In this document: positions 1 to 13,100 of the stretch, piece by piece | Position numbering within the stretch: the first letter of the stretch is position 1 | How the letters are laid out: every line of letters starts with the position of its first letter | DNA from: Gnetum montanum | Lineage: Eukaryota; Streptophyta; Gnetopsida; Gnetales; Gnetaceae | Direction: 5' to 3' | DNA: 64,000 nt | Assembly (NCBI GenBank): GCA_015680685.1 | Contig: MNCI01021573.1 | Coordinates: 126,707 to 190,706, forward strand | Notes under the pieces: model-generated | Database searches by the model: none | What the model was told of the DNA's origin: nothing | What the model saw: only the letters and a program-made list of their open reading frames with translations | Made by a program: the position numbers and the translations under genes

Positions 1-355
1 ATGGGTAAGGTCTTTCTGTTCATCACTTCATCAAGTGGTGACTCCTCCTCATTACAAAATCAAACCTCTCATTTTCTAATGGAAGGGTCCCTATTATATT
101 CTTCAACACTCTCCCTTTTTCATTGCTAACCTTCTTCTTTTGCCACCTGCTCAATTAACCTTTGGATCTAATGAGCTCTCCTTTCAGATAATCTTTGTTG
201 GGCACACATCCCAAGGGTTCTTCTTGTTTCTGCTTTGAGCCCATCTATGATGTAATGAAGTTGTTCTCTCTGAGAGTAACCATGGCTAGGGCATTGATGT
301 AGGAGTGAATAGTATCTACCCATGGTGGCATTCAAGGGTTCATGTGCTCCTTATT
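1..355 (-). pseudogene. gag-region remnant of Ty3/gypsy copy D
   Basis: This stretch is similar along its length to 52887-53250, the gag interior of copy C, in the same orientation. Both contain the cttcatcaagtggtgactc block and the atctacccatggt block. No open frame survives. It runs off the left edge of the window and passes directly into LTR-like sequence near 358, so the gag/PBS part seen at 53260-54507 in copy C is missing. I infer an internal deletion. Confidence 0.65.
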
Positions 356-357
356 CA

Positions 358-1053
358 ATTTTTATCATTTTTTATGTTTTATAAATCATTTCTTAAATAT
401 GGATAGAAGTAATTTAATTAACTCATCTAAATTAACTAATTTACTAATCATTTAACTAATCCTAACATAAATATCCATTCCCACTTTCCATATATGTCTT
501 GAACCCATGTATTTGCTATTAGGTGACCAAGTGCTATGCTACTAGGCATACCAAGCAATAATGCTACTAGGATTACTAAGCAAATACATGTTACACTCGA
601 AGTAGTTGTACTTATATATTTAATCTATCTAGCTTAATAACCTCATTAACTCAATTGCTGAAAAATATTTGCAAAATAATTGAGAATAATTAACAAATAA
701 TTGAAAACATTGAATGCATAAATAAAAAAGCTAATCTATCCAAAGTGCTATAAGGTTTATCGAAAAGGTCATCCTTATTGTCACACACATTGTGTGCTTA
801 GGTACAACAATGCTTAAATAAAGATCTGTACACTCAATGACTCCTACTACAGGCACTCAAGGAAAAAATTCTAATTTTTGATTGGAAAAAATACAAGAGC
901 TTCCTTGTTACTGAAATCTAGATTATCATAAATGTGGCTAGAAGTTGTGTATTTATAGGTGATAGATAGACACTACATCAATAGGGCCTTGTCGATGCAA
1001 TCAACTATGTTGATAAAGCCTCATCAACTTAGCCAACCAACGACAACTCATCA
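358..1053 (-). repeat. Truncated LTR of gypsy copy D
   Basis: It aligns by eye with the inner part and outer end of the LTR at 54508-55438. Shared blocks include the aagtagttgtacttat block and the caaggttt-type block followed by 'caacaatgct(t/c)aaataaag'. It ends in ctcatca, the same terminus as the other copies. The PBS-side third of the LTR is absent. The orientation is that of a minus-strand element. Confidence 0.7.
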
Positions 1054-3413
1054 TCGATAGCCTGATCCATATGGTTACTACATTCTACAACCCATGTCTC
1101 CACATGACTCTTCCAGTCATTTTTCCAATTTCTAGCCTTACTACCACCCTTGTGATTATTATCAAACTCATTCTCTACATGAAAGAAGGGATATCACCTC
1201 TTATCTTTATCCTCCTCTTGTACCTACACATCTCCTCTAGTCGCATAGCTACCACTTGCTCCACCTATGCAAGGTGAACTACCAACTCAATTGCAACAAT
1301 GTAATGCTACTAAGGCTATTAACCTACAATCGAATAATCAATCAGATGGGTCAAATGCTCGATCAAAGAATAGACCTTTCTTTTGACCATGTATACTTGT
1401 GGTTGACCATCCTGTTTCTCCATCTTCCTCTATACCCAACATCTTTGAGTCCCCTTCAAACCAAAATCTACCCAAGATCCATACTATAATGCTCACTCAT
1501 ACTGTATTTGATTGTATCTGTGCTAGCAACCTTTCCAAGAAATTAACTGATCCTGAAAGTCTAATTTATTTGCAGATTGTTGGAAATGAATTGTGCAAGG
1601 CTCTTCTCAATTTAGGTTTTGGTGTCAATTTAATTTTTCATGAGATGTACATAGCCTAGAACCTACCTCTTATTTAGAAGAGTAACATAAGATTAGAATT
1701 GGTAAAGCAGTTTATTACTATTCCATTGGGACTGGTAGAAGACATTGTGACCACTATTTATGGGTGGTCTTATCGTGCCAATTTCGCGGTAATCAAAGTG
1801 GAGAACTACAAAGGGGAAATGGTTAGTAGCTTTTGCTTAGTCATATCCTGAACTCATAGGGATTGATCCTAGGATATAATAGCATCGCATCAACATCGAT
1901 CTGGGCATGAAGCCAAAATGACAGCCATAGAGGCAATTGAACCCCAAACTAAAGTAGATAATCAAGGAGAAAATCGAGCAACTCCTCAAGGTAGGGTTCA
2001 TTTATCCTATTGCAGATAGTGAGTGGGTTAGCCCACTTGTAATTGTGCCAAAGAAAGATGGCAAGTGGCAGGTTTGCATCAACTTTGATTGCAAAATATA
2101 GCAACATTCAAAGATATTTTTTCATTGCCATTTGTTGATTAGGTGCTCAACATAATATCCGGGCATTGCTACTACATTTTTATAGATGGTTATAACTAAA
2201 TTTAAATTGCACCAGAAGACCAAGCAAAGCCAACATTCATGAGTCCCCAGGGGACTTTTGCATATCACAAGATGCTGTTTGGTCTATGCAATGCTCCTAC
2301 CACATTTCAACACCTAGTTCTAAACATTTTTCAATTGCAAATCTATAGTGGTGTGGAAGGCTTCATGGATGACTTCCCCACCTATGGAGCTACATTTAAG
2401 CAAGCCCTGGACAATCTTGAGCAAGTGCTAAGACAATGTGTCAAAACCAACTTGCAGCTCAATTGGCAAAAAAAGCCACTTAATGGTCTAGGAGGACATT
2501 GTATTTGGGGCACAGGATATCACAAGATAGAATTGAGGTAGACCCTAAAAAAATAAGGGTCATCCAAGGAATAACCCACCAGCCAAAAATAGTTAAAGAC
2601 ATTCAATCATTTCTTGGACATACTAGCTACTACTGATGATTTATAGAGAATATTTCTAAGATCGCAAAACCATTAGTGGAGCTAACAAAGAAAGATGCTC
2701 CTTTTATCTAGATTGTAGAATGTGAAAAAACATTCTGGCAATTGAAAGATAAACTTGTAGAAACTCTAATTCTACAAGCACTTGACTAGTCCAAGCCATT
2801 TCATATCATGATGGATGCATCAAATTATGCCTTGGAAGTTATGTTGATACAGTTAGATGACAAGAAACAACCATACTACATCCACTACACAAGTCGAAGC
2901 ATTGTGGAGGCACAACTGAACTACACCACCATAAAGAAAGAATTGATGGCAATGGTGTTTGCTTTAGAAAATTTCAGGCATTATGTGCTTGGGTACAAGG
3001 TGTTTATGTACACAAATTACAGTGTTATCCACTTCTCGATGAACAAGCGAACGATGAGCCCCCATGTCATATGGTGGTTGGTGATCTCTCAGGAATTCAA
3101 TCTTACCATGGTAGATCGAAAGGGCATTGAGAATGTGGTCACTGATCAGTTGTCTTGGCTACCATGGGAAGACAAAGACTATTTGACATGTTTCTTGATG
3201 AACTCCTCTTTGTTGGGGCTATAACTGAACAAATGCCCAATGAGCCTAAATGGTATAATGGCATTTTTACCTATCTTCTCACTTAGGAGATGCCATAAGG
3301 GGTGGAGCACCGAAAGGAACAATAGTTTCTTCACCAGGTAAAACACTTCATAAAGATTAATGGACATCTCTACATGTTTGCTGATGGCTTGGTTCATTGG
3401 TATGTCCCTGACA
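1054..3413 (+). pseudogene. Decayed Ty3/gypsy gag-pol (copy A)
   Basis: This is a broken gag-to-RNase H polyprotein on the plus strand. The gag C-terminal and protease region lies at about 1190-1800, where the protease active-site triad is degenerate (LNLG in place of the usual D-S/T-G). RT follows at about 1960-2560, including the FMDDF metal-binding box near 2370, and RNase H lies at 2808-3224. Integrase is missing: homology stops just after the linker that follows RNase H, at about 3412, where the telomere-like array begins. Frameshifts and stops occur throughout, for example TAG codons at 1657 and 2727. The closest relatives in the window are copies B and C. PBS type (see copy C) and domain order suggest an Athila/Tat-like lineage, which is inference. 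Confidence 0.8.
2808..3224 (+). pseudogene. RNase H domain of gypsy copy A
   Basis: This is the longest open stretch in copy A (138 codons) and encodes a Ty3/gypsy RNase H. Visible family landmarks are the opening MDASNYAL motif with its catalytic Asp, the LNYTT-KKELMA block containing the catalytic Glu, the TNYS position (usually TDH, so the usual Asp is Asn here), and the closing ENVVTDQLS block. The loss of the TDH aspartate suggests it is inactive even where the frame is open. It belongs to the larger broken pol and is not an independent gene. Confidence 0.8.
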
Positions 3414-5482
3414 CCAAACCCTAATCCTTGAACCATTCATCCTAAATCCTAAACCTTCAACCTTGAAACCCTAAATCCTCAACCCCAAGAACCTCTAAAT
3501 CTTAAATATTAAACCATAAACCCTAAACTCTAAACCCTAACACACTAACCCTCTATCCCTAAAACATGAACCCTCAAGCATACAACCCTAAATCCTAAAC
3601 CATGAACCTTAAAGCCTATACACTAACCCTAAATGTTGAACCATGAATCCTAAACCTCAAACCCTAAACCCTAGAATCCTAGAATTGTAGAATCCTAAAC
3701 CATAAACCTTGAAATCCAAACATTGAACCATGAACTCTAAAATCTGAAATCCTAGAAACACTAAACCTAAACCCTAATCCTAGAACATAGAACCTAGAAA
3801 CCTAAACCCTTACCCTTGAATCTTGAACCTTGAATCCTAAACCCTCAGAATTGAACCATGAATCCTACAACTCTACAACACCAAATCCTAGAGAGGCTTT
3901 GATCCTAAATCCTAAATTCTAAGAACCTTGAACCATACAACTCTAAAACCCTAAATCCCAAGCCATAAACCCTAAAACCTAAACAATGAACCTTGAATGC
4001 TAAACTCTAAATTGTAAAACCTAGAATCATAAATCTAGAGACCAAGAATGCTAAATCCTAAATCCTAAACCTTAATATGGAAACCCTAAATGCTAGAACC
4101 CTAAAATCTCAATCATAAATCTAGAATCATAAACAATAGACCCTAAATTCTAAGAATCCTAAACCTTAAACCCTAAATTCTAAGAATTTCTAAACCCTAA
4201 AAGTTGAATCCTAAACCCTAGAACCCTAAACCTTAAATACTAAACCTTTGAACCCATGAACCCCAAACCCTAAACCTTGAATTCTAAATCCTAAAACCTA
4301 AACCCTAAAAAATCCTAAAGCTTGAATACTAAATCCTAAACCATGAACCCTAAACCCTAAATCCTAAAACAATAGAACATGAACCCTAAATCTTAAACCA
4401 TGAAATCTAAACACTAAATCCTAAATCCTATGAACCCAAAGCCTTGAACCTTGAATTGTGAACTCTAGAAAATCGTAAACTCTAAATTATAAAAATTCCT
4501 AAAACATCATAAACCCTAACACCTAACCCCTAAATCCTAAAACCTGAAGCATGAACTTTGAACCCTAATAACCCTGAATACTAAGAATACTAAACCTAGA
4601 ATCTTGAATCTTGAACCTTAAAATCATGAATCCTAAAGCTTAAACCCTAAACCATAAACACTAAATTCTACACCATAGATCCTAGAACCTAGAACCCTAA
4701 ATGATAAATTCTAGATCCCTTCAACTCAAAATTCCTCATGGAAAATGCAAAACCCATAATCATAAAATCCTGAACCCTAAACCCTAAATTGTAAATCCTA
4801 AACCATAAACCCTAAAAACCATAAATCCTAAATCCTAAAATACTAGAATCCTGAATCCTAAACACCATGAACAATAAATCATAAGCCCTAAACACTAACA
4901 ACCCTAAAATCCTAAGCTTTAAACCCTAAACATTGAATCTTGAGCCTTAAGCCATGAATGTTGAACCCTAAACACTAAACCCTAGGAATCCTAAATGCTA
5001 AACACCAAGGATCCTCTAAACCTTAAACCCTAGAATCCTAAACCATTATATCTAAACCCCTGTATCCCTAAACCCTAAATCCTAAACACCCAAACCTTTA
5101 ACCATAAACCATAAATCCTAAGAATCCTAAACCCTAAAATCTAAGAGCCATAAACCCTAAACCCTAATCCTAAAATGCTTGAAACTTTAAATCTTAAACC
5201 ATGAATCCTAAACCCTTAACCCCTAACTTTAAACCCTAAATCCTAGAACACAAACCCTAAGCACTAAACCTTGAAATCTAAATCCTAAGAACGTACAACC
5301 ATGAATCCTAAGAACCTCAACCCTAAACCCTAAATCATAATCCCAAAGTCCAAAACTATAATCCAAAATCCAGAACCTAAAATCTAGAACTAAGAACCAT
5401 GAACGTTGAACCCTACACATGGACTCGAATCCCTAAATCCTAAACCTAGAACCCAAAACTCTTGATTCCTAAACCATAAAAT

Positions 5483-5510
5483 CCTAAATCCTAAATCCTA
5501 AATCCTAAAT
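5483..5510 (+). repeat. Homogeneous CCTAAAT run
   Basis: Four consecutive perfect or near-perfect units of the variant heptamer CCTAAAT form one of the few locally uniform stretches in the array. This suggests small-scale amplification of a mutated unit. Confidence 0.6.
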
Positions 5511-6985
5511 CTTAAACCTAAATCCTAAAACATAAAACATGAACCCTAAGCACCATGAATCATGAACCCTGAATCCTCAAACCCTAAATCATAAACCCCT
5601 AGATCTCAAAACCCTAAACTACCCAACCCTAAAATCCTAAATCTTGAACCTTGAATCGTAAACTCTAAAAGCCTAATTTCTAAACCCTGATCCCTAAAAA
5701 CTATAAAAAATGATCCCATAACCTTGAATACTAAACCTTGAACCCTTAATCCTAAATCCTAAAGCCTTGAACCCAAGGACCCTAAAGAGTGGGAACCCTA
5801 AACCCTAAATCCTACGAACCCTAAACACTAAGAACACTAAAGTCTAAACCATAAAAACTTGAACCTTGAACCCTAGGAAGTTCTAAACCATGGACCCTAG
5901 AACCTTGAGCTTTGAACCTTGAGCTTGGAACCTTGAGCACTACATCCTTAAACCCGTAAAACTTGAACCTTGAACCTCAAATCCTAAACAATAAACCCCA
6001 AAAACCATGGATGGTAAGATCTAAACCTAAAACCCTAAACCTTGAACCCTAAATCCTAAACCTTGAAACTTGAATCCTAAAACTTAAACCCTAAACCATA
6101 ATAATCCAAATCATTAAACCATAAGCCTTGAACCTTAAAATTCTAAATCCTAAAAGATTCTAAACCCTAACATCTAATTCCCTAATCCTAAATAATGAAC
6201 CCTAAGAACTTTAAATCTTGAAACTTTAAATCTAAAGCATGAACCCTAAATCCTGAATCTTAAGAACACTAAATCCTGAACCTTAAATCTTGAACCTTAA
6301 AATCATGAATGCTAAACCCTAAATCCTGGAGGATAGAGCCCTAAACCTTGAACGTTAAGAATCCTAAACCCTAAACCCTAGATCCTTAACCCTAAACCAT
6401 AGACCCAAAAATCTTGACAACCCATGGACCCTAAACATTCAATTCTAAACACTGAACCATAAATCCTAAACCCATAAACCTAAATACTAGGACTCTTGAA
6501 TGCTAAACCCTGAACTCTCAACACTAAACCATGAACCCTAAACCCTAAATCTTAAACCATGAACCTTAAGGCGTTAATCCTAAATCCTAAAAAATATTTA
6601 TCCTAAATGCTAGAAACCCTAGAACCCTAAAATATGAGCCATGAACCCTAAACCCTAAATCCTAAATGTTGAACCTTCACCACTAAACCCTAATCTTAAA
6701 CCATGAACCTTGAATCTTTAACACTAAACCCTAATCTTGAACCATGGACCATGAATCCTAAAGCCTTCCTTAACCTTAGAATCATAAACCATCGACCCTA
6801 AGCATTGAATCATAAACACTAAACCTTAAACACGAATAACCCTCTAAACCCTTAATCCTAAACCATAAGCCCCTGAATTCCTAGATCCTAAAACCTTGAT
6901 TATTGAACCATGAACCCTAAACCTGTACCCTAGAAATCCTAAACCTTAGGATCCTTCAATCCAAAACCCTAGACCCTAAGTCCTT

Positions 6986-7170
6986 AACTTTGAATCTTAA
7001 ATCTTTAACCATGAGCCATAAATCCTAAGCCCTAAGAACCATAGACCATAAACCCTATTGAAAAACCATAAACCCTAAATCCTAAACTTTGAATCTGAAA
7101 TCTTTAACCATGAACCATAAATCCTAAGCCCTAAGAACCATAAACCCTATTGAAAAACCCTAAACCCTTA
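6986..7170 (+). repeat. 100 bp tandem duplication inside the array
   Basis: A block beginning actttgaatct at about 6986 recurs about 100 bases later at 7086. Both copies carry the same rare features, including 'ctattgaaaaacc' and 'taagccctaagaacca'. The second copy lacks one short 'atagacc' stretch. This is a higher-order duplication younger than the decay of the basic units. Confidence 0.8.
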
Positions 7171-10100
7171 GAATCCTAAATCCTAAACACCTTCAATTCT
7201 GAATCATATACCGTAAATGCTAACAACCCTAAATACTAATGCTTGAACGATAAACACTAAACCCTAAATTGTGAACCATGAATCCTAAACCCTAAAACCT
7301 TTAACCATAAACCCTAAATGCTAAACTCTAAGAATCCTTTGAACCCTAGACCCTAAATCATGAACCCTAGAATGTTGAACCATGAATCCTAAAATCTAAA
7401 CCCTAAATCCTTGAACACCTAAACACTAAATCCTAAACACTTAAATGCTTAATTCTTAACCCTAAAACCTAAACCAAAAGTCCTGAACCCTAAACCCAAA
7501 TGCCAAAACCTAAACCCTAACTCCTAGGAACTCTAAACCTTTAACCAAAATATCTAAACCATAGACCCTAAACCCTAAATATTAAACCCATACACCCATA
7601 ACCACTAACATTGAATCCTAAACCCTAAACCTTAAACCCATAAACCTTGAACTCTAAAACCTGAATAGCAAGAACCTAGAACCATGAACCTAAGAACTTT
7701 GAATCCTAAATGTTGAACTCTAATCCTAATGCCCAAAACCTAAATGTAGAACCTAGAACCCAGAACCCAGAACCTTAATTCTGAACCTTGAAACTTGAAC
7801 CTAAAAACTCAAGTTGAACCCACGAACCTCCTAACCCTAAACCCATAACCTAGAACCCTTGAATTCTAAACCATGAACACTGAACCATAAAATCATAATC
7901 CTAAAATCTAGAATCCAAAACCCTAAACCCTAAGCTACGAATCCAAAGAATAGTGATTCATGAATTGGAAACTTTGAACCTTCAAAATCGAAACCCTAAA
8001 TTCATAAACCCCAAACCCTAACCTTGAAACCTAAACTCTAAAAGCTTAATCCCTAAATCCTAATCTCTACGAACACTAAACAAGGAACCTTGAAGCTTGA
8101 ACACCAAACCATGAATCCTTAATCATAAACCTTAGAACTGTAAATCCTAGAACCCTAAAACCCTAAACATTGAACCCTCAACCCTAAATCCTAAAACTTT
8201 GGGTCCTAAACATTGAACCCTAGAACCCTAAGTTCTAAGCTCTAAGAACTCTAAACATTAAAACCCATAAACTATAAGAACCCTAAATACTAAAAATCCT
8301 AAATACCAAACCCTGAATCCTAAACCTTGAACCTAGAACCCTAGAGCCTAAACTATGAACCTCAAATCCTAAACCATAAATCTTAAACACTAAAACCTAA
8401 AAACCATAAAAATTAAATCCCTAAACTTAAAATCCTAAACCCTGAATCCTAAATCCTAAACCTTGAATTTTGAACCCTAAATCCTAAACCCTAAACCCTA
8501 AGAACTTAAAATCTTGAGCCCTAAACCCTAAATCCTAAAAATCCTAAGAGATCCTAAACCCTAACCACTAACCTTAAACTCTAAGAATCCTAAACCATGA
8601 GCCTGAAACCCTAACTCGAGAAGTTAAAACCCTAGACCTTGAACCCTAAGAACTCTAGACCCTAAACCATAGACCTTAAAACCTTAAGAATCCCTAAACC
8701 CTAAATTCTAAATCCTAAATCCTATGAACCTTGACCCCTAAACCCTAAAGCAAGAATCCTAAATGCTAAGAATCATAAAACCCTAAACTTTAAATTCTAA
8801 AAATCCGATGTTCTTAACCATAAATCCTAAACCTTGAAACCCTAAACACTAAAACCATAAAAGTTAAACCATGAATCCTAAACATCATGAACACAAAATC
8901 ATAATCTTGAAACCCTAACAACCCCAAATCTAGATCCTAAATCCTAAATCATGAACCCTAAGCCCTAAGCCCTAGAATCCTTCAATCCTAAATCCTAGAA
9001 CCTTGAATCATAAATCCTAAACACTAAATCCTAAGAATCCTAAACCCTAGGAACCCTCTAAACCCTAAACCCTAGAACCTTGATCCCTAAATCCTAAATC
9101 CTAAATAATAAAGAATCGTAAACCATAAACCTTTGAACCGTAAATCTTAAACCCCTAAACCCTAAATCTAAAGCTTGAACCGTAAACCCTAAATCCTAAC
9201 CCTAAAATTTGAACCCTAAATATTAAATCCTAAGAGCCCTAAACTCTAAAATATAAGAACCATAAATCCTAAACCCTAAGAACCCTAAATCATAAACCCA
9301 AAATGCTAATAACCCTAATCCCGTAACCCATAACCCCTAACATTGAACCTTGAATGCTAAATGCTAAATCCTAAATCCTGAATCCTAAACCCATGAATCT
9401 TGAACCCTAAGAACCAAGAACCCTAAACCCTAATCTCAAAGCCCAATATCCAAAACCTAGAACCAAGAACTTGAACCTTCAACTATAAATCCTAAATCTT
9501 GAACTTGAAACCTGAACTTGAACACATGAATCACCAAACCCTAAACCATGAATGCATAACCCTTGAATGCTAAACATTGAATCCTAAACCCTAAAACCTA
9601 GAATCGATAACATTGAATCCTAAACCATATACCCAAAATCCTAAATCCAAAACCATAAACCCTAAGAACCATGATTCATGAACCATGAACTCTGAACCCT
9701 AAACCTAAAATCTCTAAACCCCTAAATCCCTAAACATCCAAACCCCAAAATAATGAACCATGAACCCTAAAGGCCGAAATCCTAAACCCTAATCGTTAAG
9801 AACCCTAAACAATGAACCCTAAACTTTAAATACCAAACCCTAAATCCTAGGATGCTAGAAGGCTAAACACTAAACCCTAAAACACTGAATCCTAAAGCAT
9901 GAGCCCTAAATCCTATATCCCTAAATACTAAACCGTTATAATCCTAAATCTTAAAACCTAAACGCTAAGAATCATAAACCCTAAACCTTGAATCCTGAAC
10001 CCTAAATCCTAATCAATGAACCTTAATCCTTGAACCTTGAACCTTGAATCCTAAACGCTAAACCCTAAATCCTAAATCATGAACCCCTAAAAACCTAAAG

Positions 10101-13100
10101 CTATACGTTGAACCCTAATCCCATAAATCCCAATTTCCAACCCCAACTCGTAAACCCTAAAGCCTAAACAGCTTAAACACCTAACCCTAAATCATGAATC
10201 CTAGTCCTTGGACCATTGGACATTGATCCCTAAACACAATAAAAACCCAACCCTAAACCATGAACCCTAAGTCTTAAATCCTTGAACCTTAAATCCTAAA
10301 CCCTAGGAACCTCTAAACCTTAAGAGCCTCTAACCTCAAATCACAAGGTTGAGACCTAAATTCTAAACCTTAAACCTTGAAGCCTTAAATCCTAAATGGT
10401 CAGCCCTAAACCTTAAACTTTAAATACCAGAACTATAAGCCTTAGAACCTTAGAACATTGAACCCTAGATCCTAAACCCTAAAACCTTGAACCTAAAATC
10501 CTAAACCCTAGAATCCAAAACCCTAAGAACACTAATCCCTAAATACTAAACGCTTAACCCTCAAGGCAAAATTCTAAATCCTGAATCCTAAACCATAAGA
10601 ACCCTAATCCCTAAATCATGAACCCTAAGAATCCTTGAACCCTTAACAGTAGAACCTTAAATCCTAAACACTAAATCCTGAATCCCTAAAATCCTAAATG
10701 CTAAACACTAAATCCTAAATCCCTAAACCATCAACTTCCAACCCCTGATCCCCAAACCCACAACTCCCAACCTTGAACCCTTAACATTGAATCCTAAATC
10801 CTAAACATTCTAAACACCTAACCCTAAACCTTGAACCTTGAACCCTAAACCCTGAATCCTTGAACCCATGAATCCTAAATTCTAAACTCACTAAACACAT
10901 TAAAGATTCAATCCTCAATCTAGAACCTCTAGAACCTTGAACCTTAGAACCCTAGGAACCCCTAGCCTTAAATCCTCAACCATGAACCCTAAACCCTAAA
11001 CCTTAAACCCTAAATCCTGAAACCTTGAACCTTGAATCTTGAATCTTAAAATCATAAAAACCTAAACCCTAAACCTTAAACACTAAATTCTAAGAATCAT
11101 TGAACCTTAAAACCTCACTCTTAAACAATAAACCCTAAACTCTAATACCCAAACCATGAATCCTAAACCCTTAGAAACCTAAATCCTAAACCGTCAACTA
11201 TGAACCTTGAACCATTAATCCTAAACAATCCTATATCCTAAATCATAAATCCTAAAAACCCTAAATTCAAAAACCCATAAATTCTAAATCCTAAGCACTA
11301 AAACATAAATGGTAACTTGTAAACCCTAAACCCTAAATTCAAAATCTTGAACCCTAAATCCTAAGAATCCTAAATCCTAAGCCCTAAACCTTAGAACTAT
11401 AAGAACTCTAAGAATCTTAATCCCTAAACATTGAACCCTTAACCTTGAGCCATAAACACTAAATTCTTAACCTAAAACCCCTAGAACCATAAACCCTAAG
11501 AACCCTAAGTTATGAACTATGAATCTTGAATTTTAGAACCCTACAACCCTAAAATATGAACACTAAATCCTAAACCATGAGCCCTAAATCCTAAACCTGA
11601 AACCCAAAATTGATGAACCCATAACCCAAATCCCAAGGACCCTAGAACCCTAAGCTCTAAACCCTAAACACTAAATCCTAAATACCAGAATGCTAAACTG
11701 TAGGCCGTTAATCCTAAGCCCTAAACCTTGAATCATCAACCCTCAACCTGAAACCCTAAACCCTAATCACTAATCCCTAACACCTAATCATGAACTCAGA
11801 TCCTTGAACCATGAACCCCAAAAGCTAAACCCTAAATCCTAGAACACTAAACCCTTAGAAACTCTATAATTCTAAACCCTAGAACATTGATATCCTAGAA
11901 ACTCTTGAAGTCTAAACCCTAAACCTTGAGCCACAAATCCTAAATCCCAAACCCTAGATCATAAACTCCTTAAACTCTAAACAGTCAATCCTAAACCCTA
12001 AGAATCATAAGAACTCTAAACCCTAAACCTTGAACCCTGAATCCTAAATCCTAAACCCCAAACCCTAAACCCAAAACTTAGAATGCTAAAATCCTAAACC
12101 CTCATCCTTCAACACTAATCCAATACTGAGCCTTGAACCTTGAACCTAGAACCCAAACCATGAGATCTAAATCATAAATCCTCAACCCAAAACTTGAACC
12201 CCAAATCCCAATCCTTGAACCTTGAACACTAAATCCTAAATCCTCAAGCCAGAACCTGAACCCCAAATCCTAAACCTTGAACCCTAAACACTAAATCCTA
12301 AATTCGAAAATCCCTAAACCCTAGAATATAAGAACCCTAAACACTAAATCCTAAGAAAACTAAACCATGACCAATTAATCCTAAGAACCTTGAATCCAAA
12401 AAATTAAACTCTAAGAACTCTGAATCCTATATCCGTAAACCCTAAATACTAAACCTCTGAACCATGAATCTAGAATCCTAAACTCTGAACACTAAACTTG
12501 AAACCATGAACACTGGACCCAAAACCATGAATCCCAAACCCCAAACCCTAAACCTTAAACAACCATAAAACCTAAACACTAAACCATAAATCCTCAACCA
12601 TAAATCCTTAATGCTAAACCTTGAACCTTGAATCAAGAATTGAGAATCCTTAAACCCTATATCCTAAACTTTGAATGTTAAATCCTAAGAAGCCTTGAAC
12701 CCTGAACCCTATGCCCTAATTTTGAAGTATTCGTAAACCCTAAATCTTGAGAATTCCTAAATCCTAAGAATCCCTAAACCCTTAACCATGAATCCTAACC
12801 TGTAAGCCCTAAATCCTCAACACTCAATCCTAAAAATCCTCTGAATCATAAATCCTAAACCCCAAATCCTGAATCCTAAACTCTCAATGTTGAATCCTAA
12901 ACCCTAATCCCCTAAATCCCAAAACCTAAACAATAAACACTAAACCCTAAATCATGAACCCCAAATTCTAAACCCTAAAATACTAAACCTTGAACTCTAA
13001 ACCCCAAACCCATTAATTCTGTGAAATCTCTAAACCTTGAACCTTCAATCCTAGAGCACTAGAACCATGAACCATGAACCTTGTGAAACCTATGAATCCT

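Noticed and set aside
5229-5420. 63-codon open frame on the minus strand inside the array
   Set aside because: It is the translation of the telomere-like repeat itself (repeating FR/LG/VL pattern) with no domain and no independent codon signal.
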